Source: Pseudomonadota bacterium (GTDB lineage Bacteria; Pseudomonadota; Alphaproteobacteria; 16-39-46). From it: a DNA stretch of 54,793 bases. Position 1 is the stretch's first letter. Each line of letters begins with the position of its first letter. The translations under genes were made by a program, and so were the position numbers. A model generated the notes under the pieces. It had not been told where the DNA came from. It saw only the letters and a program-made list of their open reading frames with translations, and made no database searches. The stretch spans positions 1 through 54,793 of the forward strand of contig JAFEBT010000004.1 of NCBI GenBank assembly GCA_018242545.1. The letters are read 5' to 3'. This document shows, one piece after another, positions 16,091 to 24,767 of the stretch.

Positions 16091-19000
16091 ATGAAACACT
16101 TAAAAATCTTTCTTTTAAATCTTATCATAACTGCAAATGTTTGGGGCGTTATGAAAGAAGCCCCTCGCCTTTCTGACAACGAGCAACGAGATTTTAATAG
16201 TGTAGTGTCTCGCTACCCCGAGGTTCGCGCAGGTCTTGTTAAGAGAAAGATCCCTCGGATAGATGGATATGAAGAACCTTTTTCCGTGGAAAAGTATTTA
16301 TCCGGTCAAATTTCTTATTTCGGACCTCTCGCTTTTGAACAAGACTACATAAGTGTTTGGAGGAGCTATCATCCTGTCAAGCAAGAGGGAGCTTCAGATA
16401 ATTGTATCGCCCAGAATGCCTATCTCGCAAAAGCTTTTGCCGTAATGCGACTTGCAGATATTTTGTCAAAAGATAATTATTTTCCTGAATGGGACGGACT
16501 TAGTGCATATAGAGAAAATGTTAGGAAAGGGCTCTATGATATTATTTCTCATAATGGTATGCCTCATGGATTCTTTGCATCCCAAAATCCAGAATGGATT
16601 ACGCCTGAAGATCGCGCTCTTGAAAAATACATAAGGCATGCTTGGTACTATATAGGAGTTATATCTGCTGATATTTTTAATAAAGGATTTTATCTTCCTC
16701 ACGAAGAAAAGCCTTTTTCTTATGCGTGGGAGTGTTTTGAAAAAGCTGAGGAAATGCTGAAACGCATGCCTTCACAGAAACGCAAATATCTTATGTTTAA
16801 AGCACGACTTATTCTTCTCGGATATACCCCAGAGGGAATGACGCGACAAAAAGCTTTAGAACTTGCAAAGACCTATGCTGATAAATATGACCGTAAGAAG
16901 ACGCGTGTAAACTCAAGCGTCGAAGAGGAAGCTGAGGAAGAAGATTCAGAAATTACTCCTGAAGAGATGGAGCCTCAAGAAGAATTAGAAGAACATGTAT
17001 CAGAAGGAAATGAACCAGAAGAAAATGAAGAAGAGGACGTCATTCCTCCTCCAAGCGCATTTATTCGGGAACTAGGCTATGATGAAAAGTTAGCAAACTC
17101 TGAAAATCCATATGAAAGCGGTTCATTTGAAGTGATGGCTAAAGAAGTTCGTGAAGAGCTTAACAGACTCTTCCCAAATGAAGCAATCTCAACACCAGCA
17201 CGGCCAAGAGCCCAGAGAGATTCGCGTTCAAGAGCTCCAAACCTTTCTCGTTTAGGGGCCCATGCACGTATTCAAGAAGAAGGTAGGCCATCGAGACATG
17301 CGGAACTTGACATGCCTTCATATCGTATGGACGCCTCCTCTGATCAACACAATCCTTATGCTGCTGTAAGAGACTCAAGAACAAGAACTTCACAAACAGA
17401 GAGGAGCGCTCCTCCTAGAAGACCGGATTCTGGACGGGACTTAACTCATAGAAGAGCGGACTCTGCACGAGACTTAACTCTTAAAAGAACTTCTCACGAC
17501 GTAATGGCTTCAGCTTCATCCGCCTGGGATCAGAGAAGTTTTGACGATAGGTCACAATCAATGTTATCAGACGCTCATGCTTTTGGGCCGCAAGAAGCAG
17601 GAAAATCTCAGTTTTTTGAGACGAGAGAAGCCTCTTCCGAAAGGCATGAAAATGAAAGAGACAGAGCGTTTTTTCAACAAAAAGATAATCCTGCACAAGT
17701 CTTTGAGACGCCTTCTAAATCTTTAAGAGATCCGAGAGAAAGAAGCACTCAAGCACGCTTTCAACTCGAAAGTTATGAGAGAAGTAAACCCTCTTCTCAT
17801 ATACAACAAGAGCCATTTTCAAAAACAGAAACATGGTCTTCCCATGCTTCACACCTTATTCAAAGAGCTTTAAGATCTTCTGTAAGACCAGTAACACCTG
17901 AGCCACTTTATTTTGGCCAAAAAAATGAACAGAAAATGCAAAGACCTTCTGTTCTATCCCCTCAGCTGCCTAAGCGTGGAAAAGATCTGCATGATCTTGA
18001 AGCACTGAATCCATCTGTTTTCCAAGAAAGAAGCGATGCATCAGCAATACAAAAAGCATCGGATCAAAGGCAATCTCTTGAGAATCCTTCATTTGTAAAA
18101 ACTTTTATAAACCAAGAGATTCCTGTTTTTGCTACTGCTTCCTCTTCTCTTCTCAAGTCTGGCACACCCCTGCCTGTCTCTGAACAAAGCATTGCTACTA
18201 CCATGGAGGTCTTTCCCAATGAAGATAATCAAGGTGCTGCCACCGAGGAAACTTTTGCAAATGAAGACGATTTCGGCTCGCAAAAACATCTCAGCGCTGC
18301 ACAAATAGAAAAAGAAGACTCAGGAGATGACGCGTTTGATGAAATGCTTCTTAAAAATGAAAAAGGACGGAAAAAAAGAGTCATTGAATCAGACAGTGAG
18401 TCCGAGGCAAATAAAGATCAAGAGTCGAGTGACTTGGATGACTTGTTTGAAGATGAGGCACCCACTAAAAAAGTTCCCTATCTAGAAAGAGGATCAAAAT
18501 TTCCAACAATCAGAAAAATTAATGCGTATATTACAAAACAACACATACAATTTGAAAAAGATCAATTTGAGAGTGTTAAACACGTGTTAGAATTTTTTAG
18601 GAACAGAGGTGTTCTAACGCAGGAAGAAGTGAATGAAAGCTCGATTCCTGCCACATCCCCATATAAGGCCGTTTGGTCTTACTTTAAGAAAACTGGAGCA
18701 CTTAAATTAGTAGTTCAGCGCTCTCATGATCAAACATTTGTTATCTCTCAAGATGTAAAAGATTATTTAAAATCGAGTAAAAAGAAATGGAAGGCAAAAG
18801 AAGCTTGCCTTGAAGCCATAAGACTAAAGTTAGTTCCTGGTGAAATTGGGAATAACACAGAATATACTCGAAAAATGAAAGGATTTTTAAGAGCAAATAA
18901 TTTAAATGAAGTTTCTCAGAGAAAAAAAACCAAACAAGTCATCAGTGCTGAGGTAAAAACATTTATAGCAGCACAAGGTCCCCTAACAATTGTAGATGCT

Positions 19001-19519
19001 TTTGAGAAGCTTTGTACTAAGAAGTTAGTCCCCGAGGAAAACTTGGCATCAAATGAGGCAAAGCAATATTATAAAAGTAAATTAGCTGGATTTATGGAGA
19101 ATAAAGATCTTCTTGTTACAGGAACTTTTTCCAGTAAAGTTACAGAGGGGGTAAAAAGCTTTTTTAAGAAAGATGGACGGAAATGGGCTCCCCTGTACGC
19201 ATGTAAACAACTTATTCGAGAAAAGTTAATCTCCCCTGAGCTTGGGGAGAATCCAAAGTATAAAAAAGCGATAAGAACCTTCTTAGCTAAGAATGACCTC
19301 CTAGCACCTTATGAGGTCGAGGAAACCATAACTGATGAGATCAAGCGCATTTTAGATACATGGGAGCTTCCGAAAACGACGAATGAAGCTTTTGATGACC
19401 TTATGAAAAAAGGATTAGTTTCGAAAGAAGCTTTAGCATCTGCAGAAAGTCGTGAAACTTTCAAAAATCGTATCCGATCTGCAATGAAACGTAGAAATAT
19501 TTGGAAACAAAGCTTTTAA
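16091..19519 (+). CDS. Large exported protein with an acidic/disordered middle and five C-terminal ~60-residue repeats
   Basis: 1142 aa from the ATG at 16091 (GAGG upstream); a TTG at 16037 would add 18 residues and bury the signal peptide MKHLKIFLLNLIITANVWG. Residues 20-275 are a globular helical region with aromatic-rich segments. A Glu-rich acidic tract (about 275-330) comes next, then a long Ser/Arg/Gln/Pro-rich, probably disordered stretch with a short duplication (RRPDSGRDLTH, RRADSARDLTL), then a second acidic segment near 745-795. From about residue 806 five helical repeats occur, starting near 806, 884, 950, 1016 and 1079. Each has a pattern like I-x2-EVK-x-FL, KEAC-x2-AI-x3-LV, and FL-x-NNLL. 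I recognise no family. Architecture and export suggest an effector or surface protein, which is inference. Confidence 0.85.
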   Translation: MKHLKIFLLNLIITANVWGVMKEAPRLSDNEQRDFNSVVSRYPEVRAGLVKRKIPRIDGYEEPFSVEKYLSGQISYFGPLAFEQDYISVWRSYHPVKQEGASDNCIAQNAYLAKAFAVMRLADILSKDNYFPEWDGLSAYRENVRKGLYDIISHNGMPHGFFASQNPEWITPEDRALEKYIRHAWYYIGVISADIFNKGFYLPHEEKPFSYAWECFEKAEEMLKRMPSQKRKYLMFKARLILLGYTPEGMTRQKALELAKTYADKYDRKKTRVNSSVEEEAEEEDSEITPEEMEPQEELEEHVSEGNEPEENEEEDVIPPPSAFIRELGYDEKLANSENPYESGSFEVMAKEVREELNRLFPNEAISTPARPRAQRDSRSRAPNLSRLGAHARIQEEGRPSRHAELDMPSYRMDASSDQHNPYAAVRDSRTRTSQTERSAPPRRPDSGRDLTHRRADSARDLTLKRTSHDVMASASSAWDQRSFDDRSQSMLSDAHAFGPQEAGKSQFFETREASSERHENERDRAFFQQKDNPAQVFETPSKSLRDPRERSTQARFQLESYERSKPSSHIQQEPFSKTETWSSHASHLIQRALRSSVRPVTPEPLYFGQKNEQKMQRPSVLSPQLPKRGKDLHDLEALNPSVFQERSDASAIQKASDQRQSLENPSFVKTFINQEIPVFATASSSLLKSGTPLPVSEQSIATTMEVFPNEDNQGAATEETFANEDDFGSQKHLSAAQIEKEDSGDDAFDEMLLKNEKGRKKRVIESDSESEANKDQESSDLDDLFEDEAPTKKVPYLERGSKFPTIRKINAYITKQHIQFEKDQFESVKHVLEFFRNRGVLTQEEVNESSIPATSPYKAVWSYFKKTGALKLVVQRSHDQTFVISQDVKDYLKSSKKKWKAKEACLEAIRLKLVPGEIGNNTEYTRKMKGFLRANNLNEVSQRKKTKQVISAEVKTFIAAQGPLTIVDAFEKLCTKKLVPEENLASNEAKQYYKSKLAGFMENKDLLVTGTFSSKVTEGVKSFFKKDGRKWAPLYACKQLIREKLISPELGENPKYKKAIRTFLAKNDLLAPYEVEETITDEIKRILDTWELPKTTNEAFDDLMKKGLVSKEALASAESRETFKNRIRSAMKRRNIWKQSF

Positions 19520-19560
19520 GTCTTTCATAAGTGAGATTTTTTTCTAAGAAGTTTAAAATA

Positions 19561-19598
19561 TATGCGCATCTTTAACGAGATGCGCATAGATTTTTTTG
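19561..19598 (+). terminator. Rho-independent terminator of the 1142-aa protein gene
   Basis: Perfect 11-bp stem TATGCGCATCT/AGATGCGCATA (19561-19571 and 19578-19588) with loop TTAACG, followed by GATTTTTTTG. It starts 42 bp past the stop codon, confirming a single-gene transcript end. Confidence 0.9.
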
Positions 19599-19810
19599 TG
19601 TCACTCCATTCAACAAAAATACTAAAAGGTATCCTTAAGAAGGAAAGAATTTTTAAATTTCAAGAGAAGAATACGTTAACATCGAATCAAAAAGCATAAA
19701 ATACCTTTTGGTTTTCTATCTTAAATGGTCTAAAGGTATGCTTTAAATTCTCAAGAAAAATAAAATTTTTCGAAAGATATTCAAACTAAAAATTATTGTT
19801 TTTAATTAAG

Positions 19811-19854
19811 AAAAAGGAAATATTTATAGAACGTCCTATAAATATTCCCTTTTT
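19811..19854 (-). terminator. Rho-independent, possibly bidirectional, terminator of the 140-aa gene
   Basis: A 19-bp stem with one mismatch, AAAAAGGAAATATTTATAG against CTATAAATATTCCCTTTTT, with loop AACGTC. The A/T ends of the stem supply a T-run on either strand. It lies 27 bp beyond the stop of the minus-strand gene. Confidence 0.75.
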
Positions 19855-19881
19855 GTTCTTTTACTCTTCAGAACCTTTTAG

Positions 19882-20304
19882 TTAAATTTTTAATTTTTTT
19901 AATTCACCAGTAACTCCATTATCTGCCACAGAGGGCTCAATAACAGCCGCTTGTACCACCGGATCTCCTGCATTCCCAAAATTAAAAACAGGTTGAGGTG
20001 CTAAGCTTCTTGGCTTAAAATCTTTGGGTAGTTGTAAACGTCGTAGCGCCCTTAAAATAGGTCGCGGCTTATCAGGGTCATCATTAAATACCAAAACTCC
20101 CCAGCCTTCTCCTTCTTTTTGTTGCAATAAAAGATTTTGTTGCCTTATTAAAGTCTCTTCAAATTCTCTTTTTTTGATCTCATAGCGTTTAAGTTTTATA
20201 TTTGGAAGAGACGCAGGTTTGAGATCATCTTCCATGGCAGAGCATTCAGAAAAACTCTTAAAACTAAGAAATGCAAATAAACTCATATATAGGAATTTTT
20301 TCAT
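19882..20304 (-). CDS. Small exported protein of unknown function
   Basis: 140-aa protein with a typical signal peptide (MKKFLYMSLFAFLSFKSF, probable cleavage after SECSA). The mature part is charged and helical at first (KRYEIKKREFEETLIRQQNLLLQQKE), then a Pro-rich stretch with LRALRRLQLPKDFKPRSLAPQPVFNFG, and ends LKKLKI. No family is recognised. It converges with the 1142-aa secreted-protein gene and lies inside the pair of dispersed repeats, so the two may belong to one accessory island. Only a weak GGTG precedes the ATG. Confidence 0.65.
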   Translation of the reverse strand: MKKFLYMSLFAFLSFKSFSECSAMEDDLKPASLPNIKLKRYEIKKREFEETLIRQQNLLLQQKEGEGWGVLVFNDDPDKPRPILRALRRLQLPKDFKPRSLAPQPVFNFGNAGDPVVQAAVIEPSVADNGVTGELKKLKI

Positions 20305-20331
20305 AAAAACACCGTTCGTAAATAAATTATA

Positions 20332-20458
20332 AAAAATTATACCTTTTTAAATATTGAGGTGTAATTATCAAAGAAATTTATGCAATACAAGGGATTTTTA
20401 GAGAGAAAAAAGAGCGTTTTGGTTAACTCTTTCAAAAAAAAGATTTAAATTTTAGGTG
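20332..20458 (+). repeat. Dispersed non-coding repeat, copy 2
   Basis: Second copy of the repeat at 15648-15775, same orientation, sharing the blocks described there. It occupies most of the 189-bp gap between the 140-aa secreted-protein gene and the uracil-DNA glycosylase gene. Similarity may continue to about 20495 (AATGCAC, TTTCTCATTTAG). It contains no ORF. Confidence 0.7.
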
Positions 20459-20493
20459 TATGGAATGCACTTAAAAGACTTTTTGTTTCTCAT

Positions 20494-21381
20494 TTAGTTT
20501 TTTGTATCCAGAACAGCTTTTAACGTTAAAAGATCTCGCCAAGCTTCTCTTTTTTTAGAGGGAGATCTTAAAAGATAGGCGGGATGGTACATTGCAAGCG
20601 CAGGAATAGGTGTTGAAAGATGAGGCATTTTGTATCCATGCCATTTTCCCCGAAGTCGAATAATCCCTTCTGTCGTATTTAGAAGAGCTTTTGTTGATAC
20701 TCCTCCTACAAAACATAAATACTTTGGGCCAATTAACTCAATATGCCTTTCTAAAAAAGGAAGGCATACGGCAATTTCTGAAGGAGTTGGCGTACGATTT
20801 CCAGGTGGACGCCAGGGAATGATATTAGAAATGTAAATATTTTCTTTTCGGCTTAATCCTATGGTTGCAAACATTTTATCAAGCAGTTGCCCACTCACTC
20901 CAACAAAGGGACGTCCTAATCGATCTTCATCGGCACCCGGAGCTTCTCCAATGACCATGAGGGACGCTTTTTCATTTCCTTCTCCAAAGACAAGATTCGT
21001 TGCTGTTTTCTTTAAAGCACAACCCTCAAAAGTCTTCATAATATTCTTTAACTCCTCTAAAGTTTGTGCTTTTCTAGAAAGTGCATAAGCACTTCCTTGT
21101 TGTGCATCGGGCGAAAAGCGCTCTAAAGAAGATTTATGAAAGATGTTTTCCATCTTTGAATGATTTTCTTCATTTTTGATGCTCTGAGGGGCTTCTTTTG
21201 GTATGAAAGTTTTTTTTGACTGAGATTGAGCGAGTTCTTTCTTTAATGCAGAGAAGTTTAGAAAAGATTCATTGTCAGAAAGATTCAGTCTATTTTGAGG
21301 ACTTTCACCAACGATTTCATCAACGCCCATGGCTTCAAGCCAATTCAATGTATCTGAAAGATTTTTATAAAGTTTTGGCAT
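20494..21381 (-). CDS. Uracil-DNA glycosylase, family 4-like
   Basis: Excises uracil from DNA. The catalytic core starts near residue 115 after an N-terminal extension with low conservation. Motif A is [20 protein letters not shown] (residues 145 on) and the C-terminal active-site His is in MYHPAYLL. Family 4 enzymes carry a 4Fe-4S cluster; here Cys121 ([12 protein letters not shown]) and two later Cys ([14 protein letters not shown]) are present. The first Cys of the usual C-x2-C is Phe118, a variant I recall in alphaproteobacterial homologues, so cluster binding is uncertain. The length of 295 aa fits that group. It lies 33 bp after glmS on the same strand. Confidence 0.9.
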   Translation of the reverse strand: MPKLYKNLSDTLNWLEAMGVDEIVGESPQNRLNLSDNESFLNFSALKKELAQSQSKKTFIPKEAPQSIKNEENHSKMENIFHKSSLERFSPDAQQGSAYALSRKAQTLEELKNIMKTFEGCALKKTATNLVFGEGNEKASLMVIGEAPGADEDRLGRPFVGVSGQLLDKMFATIGLSRKENIYISNIIPWRPPGNRTPTPSEIAVCLPFLERHIELIGPKYLCFVGGVSTKALLNTTEGIIRLRGKWHGYKMPHLSTPIPALAMYHPAYLLRSPSKKREAWRDLLTLKAVLDTKN

Positions 21382-21414
21382 TGAGTTTATTTCTCAAAAA
21401 TTTAAGATTTAATC

Positions 21415-23238
21415 TTATTCAACGGTAACAGATTTAGCAAGATTTCGGGGTTGGTCAACATCTGTTCCCTTTAAAACCGCTGTATGATAGGCAAGAAGTT
21501 GGACAGGAATCGTATAAATAATTGGAACAATCCAGCCAGGCACATTTGGGAGTACAACTTTAGCATGGAGGGATTTTCCAATTTTTTCAAGAGCATGTTC
21601 ATCTCCTAAAGCAATAACTTTTGCAGATCTTGCCATTATCTCTTGGATATTTGAAACCGTTTTGTCCAAAAAAAGCTCAGAAGAAGCGAGAACAACAACA
21701 GGCATTTGATCATCTATAAGCGCAATAGGACCATGCTTTAATTCTCCTCCAGCGTACCCTTCAGCATGGATATAGGAGAGCTCTTTAAGCTTTAAAGCGC
21801 CTTCTAACGCAACTGGAAAAAGAAGGCTGCGCCCTAAAAAAAGAACATCTCGGGCTTGAGCCAGTTCAGGACAAATTTTCTTAATGCTCTCTTCCACATC
21901 AAGAACATGCGTAAGAAGGGATGGAAGCATAAGAAGGTCTTGAATATAGGTGTGCTCTTGCTGAGAAGAGAGTTTTCCACGCAATTTTGCAAATCCAACA
22001 CTAAAACAAGCAAGCACTGTCAATTGACAACTAAAAGCCTTTGTTGAGGCAACGCCAATTTCAGGACCGGCATGCGTTAAAAGCGTAGTATCAGAGGCTC
22101 TGTCAATGCTGCTTTCTGCGACATTTACAATCGAGACAATCAACGCACCTTTGGATTTTGCATCCATTAAAGCAGCAAGCGTATCTGCTGTTTCTCCAGA
22201 TTGTGAAATAAATAAACAAAGTGTTTTAGAAGAAAGGGGACTCTCTCTATACCGAAATTCAGAGGCAATATCAACATCAACAGGTAAGCCTGTTAAAGAT
22301 TCCAACCAGTATTTTCCAATCATTCCAGCATAATAAGATGTTCCACAGGCAACAATGACAATACGCTCAATATGAGAAATATTTTCAGGAAAAGGAGGAA
22401 GCCCTATGGATTGTGTTAAAGGTTGAATGTAACTTTGAAGTGTTTCAGAAATGACAAGGGGTTGCTCATGGATTTCTTTTTCCATAAAGTGTCTGTATTT
22501 TCCTTTTCCGATAAGCTCTCCTGTTAAAGCCGTTGTATGGATGGGACGCGAAATCTCATCTCCTTTTTGATTATAAATTGTTGCTTTTGAAGAGGTTAAA
22601 ACAACCCAATCCCCATCTTCCAAATAAGATATTTTTTGCGTAAAAGGTGCGAGAGCAAGTGCATCGGATGCTAAAAACATTTCAGTGTCTTTATACCCAA
22701 CCGCCAAAGGAGGACCTTGGCGTGCACCCATTAAAAGATCGGGGAAATCTTTAAATAAGACAGCAAGTGCAAAAGCTCCTTTTAAACGACTCAGCGTTAA
22801 CTGCATGGCTTCTTTGGGGGTTTTTCCAGAGAGAAGATAATCTGTTAAAAGATGCACAACAACTTCCGTATCTGTCTCTGTTTCAAAAACCGCTCCTTTA
22901 GAAGCTAACTCTTGATAGAGTTCAACAAAATTTTCGATAATACCATTGTGTACAAGCGCAACTTTCCCATTGCTATGAGGATGGGCATTGCGTTCAACAG
23001 GAAGTCCATGCGTTGCCCAACGGGTATGCCCAATCCCAATCGTTCCAGGAACATGACATGCTTCAAGTTTTGCTTCTAAAAACTCTAATTTTCCTTCAGC
23101 ACGAACACGATGAAATACGCCGTTTTCAACGGTTGCAATGCCTGCAGAATCATACCCTCGATATTTAAGCCTTCTTAATCCTTCCATAAGAAATGGAACA
23201 GCCTCTTTGGTTCCCACAACACCAATAATTCCACACAT
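21415..23238 (-). CDS. glmS: Glutamine:fructose-6-phosphate aminotransferase (isomerising)
   Basis: Makes glucosamine-6-phosphate from fructose-6-phosphate and glutamine, the first step to UDP-GlcNAc. The N-terminal glutaminase begins MCGIIGVVG, with the nucleophile Cys exposed after Met removal, and has HTRWATHG and HNGIIEN. Two SIS sugar-isomerase domains follow (CGTSYYAGMIGK, FISQSGETADTLAAL, ELSYIHAEGYAGGELKHGP), ending with DQPRNLAKSVTVE. The length of 607 aa is standard. It directly follows glmU (6-bp gap), so both steps of UDP-GlcNAc synthesis are co-transcribed. The leader is too short for a glmS ribozyme, and none is expected in this group. Confidence 0.98.
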   Translation of the reverse strand: MCGIIGVVGTKEAVPFLMEGLRRLKYRGYDSAGIATVENGVFHRVRAEGKLEFLEAKLEACHVPGTIGIGHTRWATHGLPVERNAHPHSNGKVALVHNGIIENFVELYQELASKGAVFETETDTEVVVHLLTDYLLSGKTPKEAMQLTLSRLKGAFALAVLFKDFPDLLMGARQGPPLAVGYKDTEMFLASDALALAPFTQKISYLEDGDWVVLTSSKATIYNQKGDEISRPIHTTALTGELIGKGKYRHFMEKEIHEQPLVISETLQSYIQPLTQSIGLPPFPENISHIERIVIVACGTSYYAGMIGKYWLESLTGLPVDVDIASEFRYRESPLSSKTLCLFISQSGETADTLAALMDAKSKGALIVSIVNVAESSIDRASDTTLLTHAGPEIGVASTKAFSCQLTVLACFSVGFAKLRGKLSSQQEHTYIQDLLMLPSLLTHVLDVEESIKKICPELAQARDVLFLGRSLLFPVALEGALKLKELSYIHAEGYAGGELKHGPIALIDDQMPVVVLASSELFLDKTVSNIQEIMARSAKVIALGDEHALEKIGKSLHAKVVLPNVPGWIVPIIYTIPVQLLAYHTAVLKGTDVDQPRNLAKSVTVE

Positions 23239-23244
23239 TTAAAT

Positions 23245-24612
23245 TTAGCCCTTTCTAATTTTCCGAGCACGCTGCTGAAATCGTTTTGCACCCTCTAAAA
23301 TTTGCTTTTGAGGACTCCGTGAAAGAGCAATTGCATCATCTGCAACATCTTGTGTAATAACAGATCCAGCACCAATAATCGCTCCTTCCCCAATAGAAAT
23401 AGGAGCAATAAGTGCGGTATTTGAACCAATGAAAACTTTTTCTCCTATTTTTGTTTCATGTTTAGAAATCCCGTCATAATTACAGGTAATGGTCCCCGCT
23501 CCAATATTTGTACTTGCTCCAATTTCGGCATCGCCAATATAAGACAAATGGTTCACTTTAACATCTTTTGAAAGCACCGACTTTTTAATTTCAACAAAAT
23601 TTCCAACACGAACATTTTCAAAAATCTCAGTACCTGGTCTTAATCGCGCAAAAGGCCCTATGATAGAATTCTTTCCAATCTTTGCGCCCTCTAAATAAGA
23701 AAAGGCACGAATTCGCGCACCTTCTTCAACCCTGACGTTGGGACCAAAATAAACATGGGGCTCAACAAAAACGCCTTTCTCTAAGGAAGTATCATAACTA
23801 AAATAAACGGACGCTGGATCCTGCAAAGAGACACCTTGTTCAAGAGCTTTTAACCGAGCTCTTTTTTGAAAAACCTCTTCAGCAACAGCGAGATCTGCTT
23901 GAGTATTTATGCCAAACACCTCTTCTTGAGAAGCAAGAGCAACAGATGTCTTTAATCCTTTTTGAGCAGCAATCTCAACACAATCAGTCAAATAATATTC
24001 TTCTGATGCATTGTGACACGTCACCTCTCTTAAAAGAGAGGATGCAACAGAAAGATCCAAAATCATCACACCAGAATTACAGAGTGTATTTTTTAATTCT
24101 GCTTCAGTTGCTTCCTTTGCTTCAATAATCCGGGTACAAAACCCGTCTTTATCTAAAAAAATACGTCCATATTGATTCGCAGAAGGAACCTCCATTCCAA
24201 GAATTGTTAAAGCAGCTTTTGAAGCTTTATGCTTATTAAGAAGACGTTTTATTGTCTCTGGTGTAATAAGGGGAGTATCACCAAAAAGAACCAGCAAGCA
24301 GCCTGCTGGAGCAGACTCAAAAAAGGGAGCTGCAGCTAAAACAGCATGTGCTGTTCCTTTTGCTTCTGATTGAATATAACATTCTATGGGAGAGACAAAG
24401 CCCTTAACTTCGTCCATTTGAGAAGAAATAACACATGCTTTATGAGAAAGGGGGAGCATTTTAAGCGTTTCTAGAACATGCCCAATAAGAGGAAGCCCTC
24501 CAATTTTATGCATAACTTTTGGAATTCCAGACTTCATACGTGTTCCTCCTCCCGCACAAAGAACAAGTGCTCTTATAGAGTCTGTGGTGTTAGAATTTAG
24601 AGAGGAGGTCAT
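23245..24612 (-). CDS. glmU: Bifunctional UDP-GlcNAc pyrophosphorylase / GlcN-1-P acetyltransferase
   Basis: Makes UDP-GlcNAc for peptidoglycan and LPS. The N-terminal uridyltransferase has LCAGGGTRMKSGIPKVMHKIGG and later LFGDTPLI. The C-terminal left-handed beta-helix acetyltransferase has hexapeptide repeats, NHLSYIGDAEIG, NIGAGTITCNYDG, and the C-terminal RSPQKQILEGAKRF. The start is set at the ATG of MTSSLNSN (455 aa, normal). An upstream TTG (24681) and ATG (24648) would add a hydrophobic extension not seen in the family. No candidate start has a good ribosome binding site. It is divergent from murJ. Confidence 0.96.
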   Translation of the reverse strand: MTSSLNSNTTDSIRALVLCAGGGTRMKSGIPKVMHKIGGLPLIGHVLETLKMLPLSHKACVISSQMDEVKGFVSPIECYIQSEAKGTAHAVLAAAPFFESAPAGCLLVLFGDTPLITPETIKRLLNKHKASKAALTILGMEVPSANQYGRIFLDKDGFCTRIIEAKEATEAELKNTLCNSGVMILDLSVASSLLREVTCHNASEEYYLTDCVEIAAQKGLKTSVALASQEEVFGINTQADLAVAEEVFQKRARLKALEQGVSLQDPASVYFSYDTSLEKGVFVEPHVYFGPNVRVEEGARIRAFSYLEGAKIGKNSIIGPFARLRPGTEIFENVRVGNFVEIKKSVLSKDVKVNHLSYIGDAEIGASTNIGAGTITCNYDGISKHETKIGEKVFIGSNTALIAPISIGEGAIIGAGSVITQDVADDAIALSRSPQKQILEGAKRFQQRARKIRKG

Positions 24613-24767
24613 AAATGAGAAAATCCTTAAGATTAAAATAAGCTTCATCAGAAAAATGCCATATATTTTTCCTTTTTCCAAGTCAAGTGTTGCGACAAAT
24701 TATTACGCAGTATATAAGAAATTATTCTTGGTACAATTTATGTTCCTCCTCTTAAAAAGGATTTGCC

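Larger units (their letters stand above)
19520..19881. other. Gap between convergent secreted-protein genes
   Basis: 362 bp between the 1142-aa gene (plus) and the 140-aa gene (minus), holding one terminator for each. The 200 bp between them has no credible ORF; an imperfect dyad of AAAGCAT and ATGCTTT with ACCTTT/AAAGGT elements around 19690-19745 is too broken to interpret. Confidence 0.5.

Noticed and set aside
15940-16179. Minus-strand 79-aa ORF overlapping the start of the 1142-aa gene
   Set aside because: Lys/Phe-rich translation of AT-rich leader, no ribosome binding site, and it overlaps a gene with a proper signal peptide.
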